Of a stretch of DNA of 64,000 nt, positions 30,160 to 39,152 are shown piece after piece. Position numbers and translations under genes: made by a program. The DNA is from Sphingopyxis sp. (GTDB taxonomy: Bacteria > Pseudomonadota > Alphaproteobacteria > Sphingomonadales > Sphingomonadaceae). Location of the stretch: the NCBI RefSeq assembly GCF_019459305.1, contig NZ_JAIBES010000046.1:1-64000 (forward strand), given 5' to 3'. Under the pieces are notes generated by a model. The model was given only the letters and a program-made list of their open reading frames with translations. It ran no database searches and was not told the origin of the DNA. Every line of letters begins with the position of its first letter. Position 1 is the stretch's first letter.

Positions 30160-30173
30160 TTGATCCAAATCAA
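30160..30173. promoter_or_regulatory. perfect FNR/FixK-type box TTGATCCAAATCAA
   Basis: The sequence is an exact TTGAT-N4-ATCAA palindrome, the consensus for FNR/FixK/ANR-type regulators. It is centred about 62 bases before the ATG of the flavin monooxygenase gene, which fits an activator position near -41.5 of a start site around 30208. It predicts control by oxygen or by a CRP/FNR-family protein. Confidence 0.7.
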
Positions 30174-30228
30174 TGCTCGCAGGCGCGGTGCGTGCTTCCC
30201 TTGTGCAAGGAAGATTGGGGGAGATGAT

Positions 30229-31794
30229 ATGACCACGACCGCCTCTGCAGTTCGGCCCGCCCCCGCAATTGGCGGCGCAAAGGGCAATCATGTCGACGTG
30301 CTCATTGTCGGCGCCGGCATATCGGGGATCGGCTCGGCGTTTCACCTCCAGCAACAATGCCCGGGCAAGAGCTATGCGATCCTCGAAATGAAGGACACAT
30401 TTGGCGGCACCTGGGAGACGCACAAATATCCCGGCGTTCGTTCGGACTCGGATCTCTACACCTTTGGGTACCGCTTCAAGCCCTGGGTCGGCGCGCCGAT
30501 CGCCAGTGCTTCTGAAATCCTCCGCTATATGGGTGAGGTGATCGAGGAAAACGGCATCGCACCGCATATCCATTATGGCCACCGGATTATCGCGTGCCGC
30601 TGGTCAAGTGCCGATAGCCGCTGGACCGTCGAAGCGGTTCGGCGGGCTGACCGCCAGATCGTTACCTTCACCGCCAATTTCCTGTGGATGTGCCAGGGCT
30701 ATTACGACCATGAAAAGCCGTACATTCCGGACTGGCCGGGTTTGTCGGATTACCAGGGGCAGTTCGTTCACGCGCAATTGTGGGATCCCGCGACCGATTA
30801 TACGGGCAAACTGATCCTGGTGATCGGGTCGGGCGCGACGGCGGCGACCATTGTTCCCGCCTTCGCAGAAAAAGCCGCACATGTGACGATGCTCCAGCGC
30901 TCGCCGACCTATTTCTATTGCTCGGAGAATAAGAACGAGCTCGCCGACCGATTGCGCGAGGTCGGCATCGACGAACCCACGATCCACCGCGTCGTGCGGG
31001 CGCAGATCATGCACGATCAGGATCTGATGACACGCCGCTGCCTTGACGAGCCCGATGCCGTGTTTGAGGAGCTGAAGTCGCTGATCCGGGCTTTTTCGGG
31101 CGATCCCGATTTTTCGTTCGAACCCCACTTCACCCCGAAATATCGCCCGTGGCAGCAGCGACTTGCCTTCTGCCCCGAGGGCGACATCTTTCGCGCCGCC
31201 ACGCAGGGCAAGTTGACCGTGGTGACCGATACCATCGATCGCTTCACCGCCCATGGTGTCCGCACCGCGAGCGGCGAGGAGATCGAGGCCGATCTCATTG
31301 TCGCGGCCACCGGCTTCAACCTTTCGGTCATGGGTGGGATTCCGTTCGAAGTCGACGGCACGCCGATCGACTGGGCAAAGACCGTCACTTACCGCGGCAT
31401 GATGATGACCGGTGTCCCGAACCTGGTGTGGGTCATGGGCTACTTCCGCGCCAGCTGGACGCTGCGCGTCGACATGATGGGCGATTTTGTCTGCAATCTG
31501 CTGAACCATATGGACGACATCGGTGCGAAAAAGGTTGAAGTTGCATTGCGCGCTGAGGACGAGGACATGGCCATCCTGCCGTGGATCGAGGCCGATAATT
31601 TCAACCCGGGCTATTTGATGCGCGGTATCGATGCGATGCCGCGCCGTGGCGACCGGCCCGAATGGCGTCATAATCAGGATTATTGGGCGGAAAAGGACGC
31701 CTTTCCTCATATCGATCTGAGGGGCGCCGAGTTTCTCTACGACGATGAGTGTACAGTGATGACCGGACAAGACAACGAAGTGGCCGCCGAGTAG
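30229..31794 (+). CDS. Baeyer-Villiger-type FAD monooxygenase
   Basis: A 521-residue class B flavin monooxygenase. The FAD Rossmann motif is VLIVGAGISGIGSAFHL (about 25-41), followed by GGTWETHKYPGVRSDSD, and the NADPH motif is ILVIGSGATAATIVPAFAE (about 205). The BVMO fingerprint F-x-G-x3-H-x3-W-[PD] appears as YQGQFVHAQLWD, with Tyr in place of the first Phe. Such enzymes insert oxygen into ketones or oxidise heteroatoms using O2 and NADPH. It is not a kynurenine 3-monooxygenase. GGGGGAGA precedes ATG 30229. A perfect FNR-type box lies 56 bases upstream. The substrate is unknown; an aromatic ketone such as a kynurenine side chain is conceivable but unsupported. Confidence 0.87.
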   Translation: MTTTASAVRPAPAIGGAKGNHVDVLIVGAGISGIGSAFHLQQQCPGKSYAILEMKDTFGGTWETHKYPGVRSDSDLYTFGYRFKPWVGAPIASASEILRYMGEVIEENGIAPHIHYGHRIIACRWSSADSRWTVEAVRRADRQIVTFTANFLWMCQGYYDHEKPYIPDWPGLSDYQGQFVHAQLWDPATDYTGKLILVIGSGATAATIVPAFAEKAAHVTMLQRSPTYFYCSENKNELADRLREVGIDEPTIHRVVRAQIMHDQDLMTRRCLDEPDAVFEELKSLIRAFSGDPDFSFEPHFTPKYRPWQQRLAFCPEGDIFRAATQGKLTVVTDTIDRFTAHGVRTASGEEIEADLIVAATGFNLSVMGGIPFEVDGTPIDWAKTVTYRGMMMTGVPNLVWVMGYFRASWTLRVDMMGDFVCNLLNHMDDIGAKKVEVALRAEDEDMAILPWIEADNFNPGYLMRGIDAMPRRGDRPEWRHNQDYWAEKDAFPHIDLRGAEFLYDDECTVMTGQDNEVAAE

Positions 31795-31863
31795 GCGGGC
31801 GGGCGGAGCTGGTGGGTTGCGGCCTCGACAGTCGATCCATTCAGAAATTGGATTGAGGGGCTG

Positions 31864-32382
31864 CTAGCCCATGAGCGGCCTTGGCGGCACCGCAATCCAT
31901 TCACCCCCAGTGATGAAAGCACTCCATTGGGCCAGCAACATCCGACGCATCTCGAGAAAAGTGGCGCGCTGATTGGCTTTGACCACCTCGTCGTCGATGA
32001 CATACAAAAGGGCCGATTCGGCGACAGCCTCGGGAATATAGGGCTGCTGCTCGGCGGACCAGGTTCGCAGGCTGGTTCGGAAGCCATGGGGAACCCAGGG
32101 AAGTTCGTCCGCGCGCATGACTTGCGACATGGTCATGTCGCTGACCATCTTCCCTTTCCTGTTGGCGAAGATGAAGGCATCGGGCTCGCTTGGATCCGAG
32201 TAGGCGGAAGCACGCCTCAATATTTCGAGTGCCGGTGCATCAAGCGTGACGACATGCAATTGCTTTGACTTTCGCATGAGTTCGGCTGGCCGCGCCCATT
32301 CGGCTCTCTCGTTATCGATGTGACGCCGCCGTGCCTCGCGAACTGGCGAAGTGCCACAGAATCGCGTCGCGTTGCAACGCTG
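31864..32382 (-). pseudogene. tyrosine-integrase C-terminal remnant
   Basis: Leftward sequence from just after TAG (32383-32385) to the stop at 31864 is open and matches the C-terminal half of a phage/island tyrosine integrase. It has a PVREARRRHIDNERAEWARP stretch before the catalytic domain, then LHVVTLDAPALEILRR, MTMSQVMRADELPWVPHGFR (second catalytic Arg) and EMRRMLLAQWSAF. The N-terminal half is missing. At the conserved His the text reads ALLYVIDDEV (Tyr instead of His). At the nucleophile position, usually Y in AAYRRxDL, it reads KANQRATF (Asn). With its nucleophile gone it cannot recombine. An ATG at 32277 could still make a 137-residue peptide. It marks an old integration scar at the left edge of the catabolic region. 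Confidence 0.75.
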
Positions 32383-32383
32383 C

Positions 32384-32400
32384 TATATCAAAACCATATA
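32384..32400. promoter_or_regulatory. palindrome TATAT-N7-ATATA before TonB receptor 1
   Basis: TATAT and ATATA flank CAAAACC, a 5-7-5 dyad of LysR size (T-N11-A type), 138 bases before the TonB receptor start. A second inverted repeat CTTGTAT/ATACAAG spans 32408-32414 and 32426-32432. The same 5-7-5 geometry occurs at 51806-51822 before the LysR gene. Confidence 0.4.
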
Positions 32401-32537
32401 ACAAAGCCTTGTATTATTATTATTCATACAAGCCCCCTTCGATAGCTTCGACAAATCCGAACTGTCTTGAAGCGCGGTACCCGCACGTCCGCAGAGAATG
32501 GGTCCGCAGCGATTGGTCATCGGCAAAGGGGGACTAA

Positions 32538-34841
32538 ATGAACAAGCTTTTGAACACGAGCCGGGCCGCGCTGCTGTTGGGGGCAGTTACGACTTTGATA
32601 GTCCCCGGATTTGCAGTCGCGCAGGATACTGCTGGCGCCAGCAGCGGCGGGCTGGAGGAAATCGTCGTGACGGCGCGCAAGCGCGAGGAAAATCTGCAAT
32701 CGGCCCCGGTGTCGGTCGCTGCGTTGAGCGGTGACGCGCTGGAGAAGGCGGGGATCGACGAATTTTCTGAAATCGCCAGTCGTGTGCCGGGCTTCACCCT
32801 CAATCCCGACAATGTGTCCGAGCCCAACATCTTTCTGCGCGGCATCGGCACCGATATCGAAAGCGCGGCGTCGAACGCCGCCATCGGGTTCTTCCTGAAC
32901 GACGTCTATCTGCCGCGGGCACAAGGCACCGCGATCGAGTTGTTCGACCTCGAGCGCGTGGAAATCGTGCGCGGGCCGCAAGGAACCCTCTATGGCAAGA
33001 ATGTCGTCGGTGGGGCGATCAACTTTATCACCCGCAAACCGACCGACGAATTTCGCGCCGGCGCCGAAGCGGGCATCGGCAATTATGGCGGCTTTTCGGT
33101 CAAAGCGCATGTCGCTGGCGGCCTTGCTGAAGGCTTGTCGGGCAGTTTGGCGGCAACCGCGCGGCACCATGACGGCTATGCCTTCAACAGTTTTACAGGC
33201 AATGATGTCGAGGATCTGAATGCCTTTGGCGTGCTGGGACAGCTGCGCTTTCAGCCCAATGACTCGCTGGACATCCTGCTCACGGGCGACCTCACGCGTC
33301 GGCGCGCGCGCGGCAAGTGGGTTGATATCCAAATCCCCTCGAACCACAATATCCCGTTCGTGAACCCCGACCGCCGCCGCGGTCCCAACAATATCGATGG
33401 TACTCAGGACGCCGATCTGGGAGGCGTGCATCTGAGCGCCAATCTGGACGTGGGTGTCGGCACCGTTACGTCAGTGACCGCCTATCGCGAAGGTAGTTTT
33501 GCGGCGCTCAACAACGACGCGGGGAGCTTCATCGACTTCACCCGGATGGTCTATGGCCTCGATGGCCGGATCGATTTTGGCGCAATTGACCGCTCACTGT
33601 TCAACGACGACTATTACATCAACGACAAATATGAAAAGTCGAAAAGCTTCTCGCAGGAGCTGCGCTTCCGGTCCGATTTCGAAGGGCCGTTCAACGTCCT
33701 CGCGGGGCTGTTTTACCAGCGCGAAAAGGTCGCGCGTACCGAGGTTGCCGACTATGTTTTCGTCAACTTCTTCGCGCAGGGCAAAGAAATCGCCGAAACG
33801 CGGATGACGAGCAACACCTGGGCTGCGTTCGTCGAGGGCACGTTCGACATCACCGATACGCTGGGGGTGACCGCGGGCATTCGCTATACCAAGGATCGCA
33901 AGAACTTCTCGGTCTATCGCGAGACGATCGGGGATTTCCTGGGGGCTGATTTCGAAGATGAAAATGGCAATTTTACCCGCGCCTTTTCGGCCAGCAACAA
34001 ACAGAGCTGGGATGCCTGGACGCCCAGCATGAACGTGCACTGGCAACCGACGCAAGACGTCTTCCTTTATGCACTTGTCTCCAAAGGCTATAAGTCTGGC
34101 GGCTGGAACGGCGAAAACGCCACCAACCCCGGCGAGGCCCGGCTGGCCTATGATCCCGAATATGCGCTGAACTATGAAATCGGGGCCAAAACGACTTGGC
34201 TCGACAATCGGCTGCGGTTCAACATCACCGGTTTCTGGACCGAGTATGAAGATCTCCAGACGCAGCAGTTCGTCATTTTCGATCCCAATTTGCCCGCTGA
34301 CAATGTCATCGCCAATGCGGGCGAGGCGCGGGTTAAGGGTATCGAACTGGAAACCGCTCTGGTCCCGGTGGAAGGGCTGACCCTGTTCGCCAACTATACC
34401 TATATGGACGCCAAGATTACCGGCGATCTGATCAGTACCGAACTGCGTTATGATCCCAGCTGCTTTTGCTCGGTGCCGGTGCCGACCAATCTGAAAGGCA
34501 ATGTGCTCCGCCGCTCGCCCGAAAATTCGTTCAGCATCGGCGGCGATGTCACGGTGCCGCTCAGCCGCCGGATCAACGGATTTGTGCGCGCTGACTATAA
34601 TTGGACCGATGATTTCTTTTTCGACAACGAAAACGGTCTGCGTACCGCGCAGGATTCGGTCGGCGTGCTCAACGGCTCGATCGGCCTCGCGACCGACGAC
34701 GACAAATGGGAGCTGAGGCTGTGGGCCAAGAACCTGACCAACGAGCTTTATGAATCGGGCAAGTCCGACGTGATCGGATCGGTGCTCGTGTCCTACAATC
34801 CGCCACGCACCTATGGCGCAACGCTGCGGTGGAAATATTGA
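32538..34841 (+). CDS. TonB-dependent outer-membrane receptor 1
   Basis: A 767-residue TonB-dependent receptor. It has a signal peptide (about 1-28, ending PGFAVAQ) and a TonB-box-like segment EEIVVTARKREENLQSAP, the sphingomonad style. The plug (about 55-165) has VEIVRGPQGTLYGKNVVGGA. A 22-strand barrel ends in an aromatic residue (LRWKY). It should import a scarce or bulky ligand, energised by TonB. AAAGGGGGA precedes ATG 32538. An aspartate-dehydrogenase-like gene and an AAHS transporter gene follow closely. It is paralogous to the receptor at 39153: both end with WAKNLTNEL and later a PPRTYG motif. The ligand is unknown; the neighbourhood suggests an aromatic amine compound rather than iron. 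Confidence 0.92.
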   Translation: MNKLLNTSRAALLLGAVTTLIVPGFAVAQDTAGASSGGLEEIVVTARKREENLQSAPVSVAALSGDALEKAGIDEFSEIASRVPGFTLNPDNVSEPNIFLRGIGTDIESAASNAAIGFFLNDVYLPRAQGTAIELFDLERVEIVRGPQGTLYGKNVVGGAINFITRKPTDEFRAGAEAGIGNYGGFSVKAHVAGGLAEGLSGSLAATARHHDGYAFNSFTGNDVEDLNAFGVLGQLRFQPNDSLDILLTGDLTRRRARGKWVDIQIPSNHNIPFVNPDRRRGPNNIDGTQDADLGGVHLSANLDVGVGTVTSVTAYREGSFAALNNDAGSFIDFTRMVYGLDGRIDFGAIDRSLFNDDYYINDKYEKSKSFSQELRFRSDFEGPFNVLAGLFYQREKVARTEVADYVFVNFFAQGKEIAETRMTSNTWAAFVEGTFDITDTLGVTAGIRYTKDRKNFSVYRETIGDFLGADFEDENGNFTRAFSASNKQSWDAWTPSMNVHWQPTQDVFLYALVSKGYKSGGWNGENATNPGEARLAYDPEYALNYEIGAKTTWLDNRLRFNITGFWTEYEDLQTQQFVIFDPNLPADNVIANAGEARVKGIELETALVPVEGLTLFANYTYMDAKITGDLISTELRYDPSCFCSVPVPTNLKGNVLRRSPENSFSIGGDVTVPLSRRINGFVRADYNWTDDFFFDNENGLRTAQDSVGVLNGSIGLATDDDKWELRLWAKNLTNELYESGKSDVIGSVLVSYNPPRTYGATLRWKY

Positions 34842-34862
34842 TCCGGTAGCAAGGGTGCGGCG

Positions 34863-35630
34863 ATGCGCATCGGCTTGATTGGTTTCGGCTTTATCGGGGC
34901 CGAACTCTATCGCCGCATCGCCGCGGACCCGGGACCGGGGCAGGTTGTTTTCATTCACAATCGAACGCCGTCCCGCCTTGCTGCGATCCCGCCCGAGCTT
35001 GTTTTGGACGATCTGGCTGAAGCGGCGGATTGTACCCCCGATCTGATCGTCGAAGCGGCCGGCCCCGATGTTACCCGCCAGCATGGCGCTGCATTTCTGG
35101 CCGTTGCCGACTATTTGCCGCTATCGCTCACCGCGCTTGCCGATGATGCGCTGTACGACCGGCTTCGTGATACAGCGGCGCAGTCGGGGCGGTCGCTGCT
35201 GATCGCGCATGGCGCGCTCGTCGGTCTCGATAGCCTGATCGAATGGCGCGAGATGTGGGACGATGTCACCATCACCTTTCGCAAGCCGCCCGCGAGCTTG
35301 GGCCAAGGCGCGCCGCACCCCGAGCGCAGGAGCCTGTTGTTCGATGGCAGCGTGCGCGATGCGGCGGTGCGCTACCCCAACAATGTCAACGCGATGGTCG
35401 CGTGCGCGCTGGCAACAATCGGCCTCGATCGCTGCCGCGCGCGGCTGATTGCCGACCCGGCGATCCACCACCTTGAACTGGCGGTCGAGGCGCGTGGCCG
35501 CGACGGCTCGCAACTGTCGATCCAACGGCGTCAGCCGGCAGTGGGCGTATCGGGCAGCGAAATGGCGGCAGCCGCCTATCGATCGGTGCTGCGTGCGGGC
35601 GGTCTGTCCCGACCCGTCGAATTCTTGTGA
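34863..35630 (+). CDS. aspartate-dehydrogenase-like protein 1
   Basis: A 255-residue NAD(P)-dependent oxidoreductase with the NadX/aspartate-dehydrogenase layout. An N-terminal Rossmann motif MRIGLIGFGFIGAELYRRI comes first, then LIVEAAGPDVTRQHG, IAHGALVGLDSL, and a C-terminal substrate domain with RYPNNVNAMVACALATIGLD. Known members oxidise L-aspartate to iminoaspartate or oxaloacetate plus ammonia, or work in reverse. It follows TonB receptor 1 by 21 bases and precedes an AAHS transporter, so it belongs to an uptake/catabolic operon rather than NAD synthesis. Identity to the paralog at 53503 looks modest. The real substrate may be another amino or imino acid. Confidence 0.72.
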   Translation: MRIGLIGFGFIGAELYRRIAADPGPGQVVFIHNRTPSRLAAIPPELVLDDLAEAADCTPDLIVEAAGPDVTRQHGAAFLAVADYLPLSLTALADDALYDRLRDTAAQSGRSLLIAHGALVGLDSLIEWREMWDDVTITFRKPPASLGQGAPHPERRSLLFDGSVRDAAVRYPNNVNAMVACALATIGLDRCRARLIADPAIHHLELAVEARGRDGSQLSIQRRQPAVGVSGSEMAAAAYRSVLRAGGLSRPVEFL

Positions 35631-35695
35631 CGCACGGCGCAGACGCTTTGCGCGCGGCCGACCGCGTCCAACCGGCCGAAGGAGACGGTGCGACC

Positions 35696-37003
35696 ATGAC
35701 GAAAGTCCCGATTCAGGAGACGATCGACGCGCTGGCGTTCGGGCCGTTCCATACACGGGTGCTGGCGCTGGTCGCCGCGATCATCCTGCTCGACGGCTTC
35801 GATATCCAGCTCGCGGCTTTTGCCGCGCCCGCTATCCTGGCGGACTGGCAGATCGGCTCGGCGGCGCTAGCGCCGGTGATGGCGGCTTCGCTGCTCGGCA
35901 TGGCATTCGGGACCAGCATCGGGGGACGAATTGGCGACCGGTTCGGACGAAGGCCCGCGCTGATCGGGGCGGTGCTGTGGTTCGGCGCCACCGCGATGCT
36001 GACGGCGCTGTGCACCGATGTAACAAGCTTTTCGGTCCTGCGCTTCATTACCGGGCTAGGGCTGGGCGCCGCGGTGCCCAATGCGACCGCCCTGATCGCC
36101 GAATGGATGCCTGCAAAAGCGCGCAACTATGCCGTCACGGTCATCTCGGTCGGGGTTCCGTGCGGCGGGATCATCGGCGCGGGTATCGCATCATGGCTGA
36201 TCCCCGCCTATGGGTGGCCCGCGGCGTTCCTACTCGGCGGTGCGCTGCCGCTGCTGCTCTGCTTCATCATGCTTCGCGCCCTGCCCGAATCGCCAATCCT
36301 GCTGGCGCGCCGCGGGGGAGCAGATGACCAGATTGCGCGGATGATTGCCGCGGCAGGCGGATCGGCAGCGGGGCCGTTCGCGCCGCCTCCGGCCGTGTCG
36401 GCTAACGGTCAGGTGTTCGGTCCGTCGTTGCGACGTGCGACTTTTGGCATGGCGATCGCATTTTTTGCGGCGTTGATGGGAGTCTATGCGCTGCTCAGCT
36501 GGGTTCCGGTGTTGCTTTCGAACGCCGGATTTCCAATGGAGCGCGCCATTCGCGGCGCGATGATCCTAAATCTTTCCGGCGTTGCCGCTTCTTTCGTGCT
36601 GACTTGGCTGATGTTGCGGATCGGCTCGCGCGCGACGCTGCTCGGCACGGCTGCTGCCGGAATGGCGGCGCTCGCTCTATGGGCGACGATGTTGCACACG
36701 CCCGGTGTTGCGCCCGGGCTTATCCTGCTCGGCCTGGCGGTGACCGGCGCCACCGTGTTGTCGCTGCAAGTATTGTTGCTCACCCTGTCGGCGCATGTTT
36801 TTCCGGTCGAATGCCGCGCGGCGGGGATTGGCTATTCGATTACCTTTGGCCGAATGGGAGCGATCTTGAGTGCGTTCGGGGCGGGCATGCTACTGGCGCG
36901 GCCCAATGGGATGCTACTGTTCTTCGCAATGCTCGCGGGTGCGCTGATATTGCTAGCGGCGGGCGCGATGCTGATCGATCGGCACCTGCCCGCGCGTCGC
37001 TAG
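35696..37003 (+). CDS. MFS transporter, aromatic acid:H+ symporter type
   Basis: A 435-residue, 12-segment major facilitator. The AAHS hallmark FDIQLAAFAAPAI occurs in segment 1, and GRIGDRFGRRPALIGAV is the loop between segments 2 and 3. LPESPILLARRG lies before the central loop. AAHS members (PcaK, BenK, MhpT) import aromatic acids with protons across the inner membrane. AAGGAGA lies 10 bases before ATG 35696, preferred over a GTG at 35627 that overlaps the previous stop. With TonB receptor 1 it gives an outer- plus inner-membrane route. Its 3' end is only 15 bases from the convergent LVIVD gene. Confidence 0.88.
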   Translation: MTKVPIQETIDALAFGPFHTRVLALVAAIILLDGFDIQLAAFAAPAILADWQIGSAALAPVMAASLLGMAFGTSIGGRIGDRFGRRPALIGAVLWFGATAMLTALCTDVTSFSVLRFITGLGLGAAVPNATALIAEWMPAKARNYAVTVISVGVPCGGIIGAGIASWLIPAYGWPAAFLLGGALPLLLCFIMLRALPESPILLARRGGADDQIARMIAAAGGSAAGPFAPPPAVSANGQVFGPSLRRATFGMAIAFFAALMGVYALLSWVPVLLSNAGFPMERAIRGAMILNLSGVAASFVLTWLMLRIGSRATLLGTAAAGMAALALWATMLHTPGVAPGLILLGLAVTGATVLSLQVLLLTLSAHVFPVECRAAGIGYSITFGRMGAILSAFGAGMLLARPNGMLLFFAMLAGALILLAAGAMLIDRHLPARR

Positions 37004-37018
37004 ACCGTGCCCCCGCTG

Positions 37019-38803
37019 CTACGGGCGCGGCGGCCATGGCTTGTCGGGGGTCTTAAACATCGGCTTGCCCAGCAGCGGCGACGACAGGGCATAGAAACCA
37101 TGGTTGGTGAATGCCCACAGGATGTTCCGGTCATATTCGACATAGACGCCATAGGTCAGATTGCCCTGCGACTGGCCGCCGGTTTCCGCGTCGGTGGGAA
37201 AACGGGGTACGAAATATCCGGCGATTACGGGCTTAATGGGGTCTTTGACGTCAAAGATCTGCACCCCGGCGTTGTAGAAGGCGTAAGACACCAGGCCGTC
37301 GCGGAAGCGGCCCGGCTGGGTCAGATAGCCCGACCGCTTCGGCCCGAAGCTGCCGCGGCGCTGGCAATAATCGGTGAAAGCCGCATCGGCGGGCGGGGTC
37401 GGCCGCGGGAACTTGGCCGCGATTTTCAGCTTCGCGGGGTCGCGTGCGTCAACGACGAAAATGTCCTTATAGGGTTCATAACATTCGTCGTTCATCGGAT
37501 AGCCGTTGCTGAAGATATAGCCGGTCCGCTCAAATTGGCTAAGGTCGACATTATCGAACTCCGTCCCCGCGAACTTGGGTACCTGGTTCACATGACCGAC
37601 GATCCGGATGTCGGCGGGATTACTGATATCGAGCGCATAGAGCCCAAGCCCTGCCATTGCGCCGAAAGCGATCTTGCCGCCCTCGTCGGGCGATCTGGTC
37701 ATGAACGGCGGCATCCGCGATCCGAACCATGAGGTTCGGTTGCCGGCCCGGGGGTTCATCAGATAGGCGGCCTCATGGTCTGGATCGCCGAGGATCTGCC
37801 CGGGCGCGGCAAACTGGCTGACAAAGGCGGGATTGGCGGGGTCGCTCATGTCCCACACCTGATAACCGGGCGTATAGATATAGTCGGCAAACTCGGTCAG
37901 CATGAAGCGGTCATCGGGCGCGGTCGACAAGAACATATATTTGCCGCCCGTCCAGGCGGGAATGTCGAGCGCTCCCGACCCCTGTTGCTGGCCATAGGGC
38001 GCATCGGGATGGCGGTAGTCGGTGGTGCGTTCGGCGATCAGCTGCCACTGATCTGGCAGCGGGCCGTCCATCGCATAGACGCGGAAGCCCTTCAGCCCTT
38101 GAGAATGCTTGAGCGCGTCGACACCTTTGGGCTCGCGATATTTTTCATCCATGACGCCATATCGCGGCACCTCGAACGCCTGCACCATCACATATTTGCC
38201 CAGCCCCTTATGCCACTGGACGTTCGCGGCGCCGAATCCGTCGCTTTTGCCATAGGGATTGACGATATCGCGCTTGCCATGCGCGGCGATGCGCTGTCCG
38301 CGGCGATAGACGAGTTTGGACTGGCGCGGATCGGTGATGTCGAAAATCCCGAGGCCCGACCGGTAATAGACGTACATGTACCGCTTCTGGCCGAAGTCGA
38401 CGATCGTCTGCCATGTATGGCCGGTTGACGGGATGAAGTTGTAGAAGGCCAGGACATCGACATTCTTACGGTAAGATTTCTGATCCCAATGATCGAGCTG
38501 ACCGGGGAAGTTGGGCGCGGTTCGGACGAGCGGCGTCGCCCTGGGATGGCGGAACGTCCCCGTCGCGGCATCCATGCCATAATCTTGGCCCGGGATGGGG
38601 GCGGGAGGCTTGCGGTCATAGGTAAGGTTCCACCAGGCACGGATGTCGGAATCGGGAATATCGCTTGGCGTCGCGGTCAACGGCGGCTGCGGCATGACGC
38701 CGTCCGCGGGTTCGTCCTTGGCAAGCGCAGGTGCGGCCACGCCGGTCATCACGAGCGCCAGAGCGCAGCCGATGCCGGGCAATCCACGTTTGATACGCCG
38801 CAT
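37019..38803 (-). CDS. LVIVD-repeat secreted beta-propeller protein 1
   Basis: A 594-residue exported protein. The signal peptide (about 1-28) ends GVAAPALA. The body has LVIVD-type beta-propeller blades, each with a segment such as GLGIFDITDPRQSKLVYR or GLYALDISNPADIRIVGH. Conserved blocks are DYGMDAATGTFRHPRATP, NFPGQLDHWDQKSY and GYIFSNGYPMNDECYEPYKD. No enzymatic motif is recognised. The start is ATG 38803 with AGGGGATG upstream. It is a clear paralog of the protein at 41584. Each sits by a TonB receptor gene, so a role in periplasmic or surface binding of the receptor's ligand is inferred. This copy runs divergently from TonB receptor 2. Confidence 0.82.
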   Translation of the reverse strand: MRRIKRGLPGIGCALALVMTGVAAPALAKDEPADGVMPQPPLTATPSDIPDSDIRAWWNLTYDRKPPAPIPGQDYGMDAATGTFRHPRATPLVRTAPNFPGQLDHWDQKSYRKNVDVLAFYNFIPSTGHTWQTIVDFGQKRYMYVYYRSGLGIFDITDPRQSKLVYRRGQRIAAHGKRDIVNPYGKSDGFGAANVQWHKGLGKYVMVQAFEVPRYGVMDEKYREPKGVDALKHSQGLKGFRVYAMDGPLPDQWQLIAERTTDYRHPDAPYGQQQGSGALDIPAWTGGKYMFLSTAPDDRFMLTEFADYIYTPGYQVWDMSDPANPAFVSQFAAPGQILGDPDHEAAYLMNPRAGNRTSWFGSRMPPFMTRSPDEGGKIAFGAMAGLGLYALDISNPADIRIVGHVNQVPKFAGTEFDNVDLSQFERTGYIFSNGYPMNDECYEPYKDIFVVDARDPAKLKIAAKFPRPTPPADAAFTDYCQRRGSFGPKRSGYLTQPGRFRDGLVSYAFYNAGVQIFDVKDPIKPVIAGYFVPRFPTDAETGGQSQGNLTYGVYVEYDRNILWAFTNHGFYALSSPLLGKPMFKTPDKPWPPRP

Positions 38804-39152
38804 AATCACATCCCCTGTCCATATCCCAGGGGACTTGTCGGCCGATACGAGTGACTGATCCAATCGCGAATGCCCAGACCGCTATAACAGGTTGGAAATA
38901 TCGGCAGCAGTCAACATGGCGAAATCGTGATTGGTTTGCGGACACCCCGACGTTGCGATTTGCCTACTGCGTTCATTCCCGTCAAAGCGTCGAGATCGGC
39001 GATCGATATGGCCAAATATGAATATCAAGCAAAGGATAATCTATTATATCGATATATAAACATGCGTAACGTCCAGCCTGCAATTCAAACAGGCCGAAAA
39101 AGACGCTTGCCCACCTGAAGCAAGACGCGATCGGCCGCTGGGGAGACGGACA
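38804..39152. promoter_or_regulatory. divergent promoter region with TATATCGATATA
   Basis: A 349-base gap between the leftward LVIVD gene and rightward TonB receptor 2. No gene is supported. It is locally AT-rich and holds a perfect 12-bp palindrome TATATCGATATA (39045-39056), an ATAT-N6-ATAT dyad (39006-39019) and a GATAT/ATATC pair (39005-39026). These are plausible operator sites for shared control. Confidence 0.4.

Noticed and set aside
29080-30582. 500-codon leftward frame opposite the Usp and the start of the monooxygenase gene
   Set aside because: It crosses a promoter with an FNR box and shows no family motifs; an antisense shadow.
30229-31794. Flavin monooxygenase as the missing kynurenine 3-monooxygenase
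   Set aside because: It has two Rossmann motifs and a BVMO fingerprint (class B), whereas KMO is a class A enzyme with a different layout.
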